Part shown: positions 63,009 to 64,000 of the stretch, piece by piece
Layout of the letters: each line of letters opens with the position of its first letter
Position numbering within the stretch: position 1 is the stretch's first letter
Assembly (NCBI GenBank): GCA_964523295.1
Contig: CAZGAH010000011.1
Location: 14,376-78,375 of the forward strand
DNA length: 64,000 nucleotides
Reading direction: 5' to 3'
Source of the DNA: CAZGAH01 sp964523295
GTDB lineage: Bacteria; Desulfobacterota; Desulfovibrionia; Desulfovibrionales; Desulfovibrionaceae
Translations under genes and position numbers: made by a program
Notes under the pieces: generated by a model
What the model saw: only the letters and a program-made list of their open reading frames with translations
Databases searched by the model: none
Told to the model about the DNA's origin: nothing

Positions 63009-63617
63009 TCAGCTCTGACCGTCAAGCGTTTGCAGATAGCGTCCGTGAACCCAGCCCTGCTGTCCGGTCCCCTCGGCCTGCACGTGAGCCCAACCGCTAT
63101 TGTATCCCAGAATACGCACGTATTCCCCCATGCGCAGCTGTCCCACCTGGGAAAAATTCGTCCCCGGGCCGGTGCGCAGCGCGAGCACGCTGGCGCCGAT
63201 GATGCGTCCTTGCATTCCCTGTGGCGCATATCCTTGCTGGTAACCCGGCTGCTGCGAGTACCCCTGCTGGTAGCCCTGTTGCTGATAGTAGGGCTGTTGA
63301 TAGCCCTGCTGCTGGTTATAGGGCTGTTGATACCCTGCGTTGTTGTATTCGGACTGCTGCTGGTAATTGGCCTGTTGTTGCTGGTGATGATTGTTGATGG
63401 CGTACTCGGCGGCGGTGCCTGCCAGGGCGCCGATGATGCCGCCGATGACCGCGTTCTGCCCGCGGTCCTGCTTGGGGCCGACGTTGTAGCCGATAGCCGC
63501 CCCGGCCGCGGTCGTCGCCAGCGTGGGGACGCCGTAGGTGGTCGCATAGGGGTTGTTGGCGGCGCACCCGGCGGTGAGCAGGGTGAGCGCGAGAATGGTC
63601 ATCCGTATCATCTTCAT
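63009..63617 (-). CDS. Glycine-zipper lipoprotein with Tyr/Gln repeats and SH3 domain
   Basis: A 202-residue protein with AAGGAGGCAGG ribosome binding site. It has a lipobox (LALTLLTAGC), so Cys18 is the lipidation site. Residues 35-75 are a glycine-zipper segment (AAGAAIGYNVGPKQ; AVIGGIIGALAGTAAEYAIN). Residues 78-135 are a low-complexity Q/Y region with repeats such as YQQPY and GYQQG. The C-terminal 65 residues are a bacterial SH3 domain (ASVLALRTGPGTNFSQVGQL; GWVHGRYLQTLDG). Glycine-zipper lipoproteins often sit in the outer membrane and SH3 domains bind cell-wall peptides. Function unknown. Confidence 0.82.
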   Translation of the reverse strand: MKMIRMTILALTLLTAGCAANNPYATTYGVPTLATTAAGAAIGYNVGPKQDRGQNAVIGGIIGALAGTAAEYAINNHHQQQQANYQQQSEYNNAGYQQPYNQQQGYQQPYYQQQGYQQGYSQQPGYQQGYAPQGMQGRIIGASVLALRTGPGTNFSQVGQLRMGEYVRILGYNSGWAHVQAEGTGQQGWVHGRYLQTLDGQS

Positions 63618-64000
63618 GACCTGCCTCCTTGGTTTCTACACGCCGACGGTCAGGTGGCCCCGGCGCGCTCGGGCCGGTCTCGTCGCGCCGCGAAAGCGGG
63701 GAGAGGCCGGACAGTTGAATTCAGAATAAGACCGTCCTGCCCCTTGGTCCAGTCCCCGCGCAAACCCGCATGGCCTGGGGCCTCGCAGCCTTTCCCGGAA
63801 ACAGCCCGCAGAGGCGTTTCTCAAGCGACATATTATATCCAGATATTTCAATGCATTGAAGCAGCGACCTCTCCGGCGATTTTCCTCTACGGACTCTACA
63901 GAGGAGCAAATCGGCCCTTGTTTCGTGGAAAAGAAACGAAAAATCCGACCCCAACCTCTTCACGGCAATGCGGCACTGAGCCGGGAGGGGACACGGCAAG
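63618..64000. other. Right edge: no confident gene
   Basis: About 380 bases upstream of the lipoprotein gene. A minus-strand frame reaching the edge (63721-63999) has no recognisable family. The lipoprotein promoter must be here; I could not identify it. Confidence 0.35.

Noticed and set aside
63220..63400. Repeated DNA that might be taken for a CRISPR array
   Set aside because: The repeats are short, irregular and in frame with a Tyr/Gln-rich lipoprotein; there are no uniform spacers and no cas genes.
63721..63999. 92-codon minus-strand frame at the right edge
   Set aside because: Low-complexity basic sequence without a ribosome binding site or family similarity.
1..64000. tRNA, rRNA, riboswitch or prophage genes
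   Set aside because: I looked for these on both strands and saw none; a covariance-model scan would be needed to exclude small RNAs.

Overview
This 64 kb window is GC-rich chromosomal DNA of a Gram-negative, anaerobic-type bacterium. An LptD outer-membrane protein, other outer-membrane and lipoprotein genes, an eight-haem cytochrome, a NapH/NapG-like ferredoxin, rubredoxin, bacteriohemerythrin and a GGGtGRT/Fe-S scaffold pair together suggest a sulfate-reducer-like member of the Desulfobacterota (Desulfovibrionales-like). This is inference from gene content; no rRNA, tRNA or other taxonomic marker is present. Two runs of ten Ns (14030-14039 and 46869-46878) show that the sequence is a draft scaffold, so the frameshifts reported here may be assembly errors.

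Left part (1-13.7 kb): the start of an unrecognised minus-strand gene, a truncated IS1634-type transposase, a membrane multihaem cytochrome, ubiD-ubiX, a lower-GC pair encoding a TPR protein and a MshEN/CheX-like protein, a frameshifted SGNH hydrolase, a second IS1634 remnant, and a minus-strand pair encoding a DUF2156 protein and a polyferredoxin with a proline-rich tail.

Centre-left (13.8-32 kb): a seven-gene minus-strand Bat operon (moxR, DUF58, DUF4381, batA, fused batB-batC, batD, batE). Its BatA has an in-frame internal deletion removing the metal-binding DxSxS motif. Two GT-C type membrane glycosyltransferases flank an ExeA-like ATPase with a peptidoglycan-binding domain. Then come a fatty-acyl-CoA ligase, a B12/radical SAM protein and RlmB.

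Middle (32.2-35.1 kb): a decayed mobile-element zone, where a broken IS66 element abuts an IS3-like transposase tail, followed by a small cysteine-rich ORF. Next (35.1-48.5 kb) come EmrA and a frameshifted EmrB, a Cys-rich PAS histidine kinase, a zinc-dependent phospholipase C-like protein, a CDF metal transporter, an NCS2 permease fused to an anti-sigma-type ATPase domain, an exported phytase-like phosphatase, hemerythrin, an HD-GYP protein, and hicB joined in frame to a truncated hicA.

Right part (48.7-64 kb): alanine racemase divergent from lptD; a radical SAM gene behind lptD; a membrane spermidine-synthase-like protein; the GGGtGRT/Fe-S scaffold pair divergent from rubredoxin and a cyclic-2,3-diphosphoglycerate-synthetase-like P-loop protein; a 47-residue conserved-looking protein; a third B12/radical SAM protein (DUF4070 type); a PagL-like outer-membrane protein; and a Gln/Tyr-repeat SH3 lipoprotein.

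Common themes are envelope construction and maintenance (LptD, Alr, Bat, GT-C enzymes, PagL-like), redox/Fe-S chemistry, and signalling. No CRISPR array, prophage or tRNA was found.
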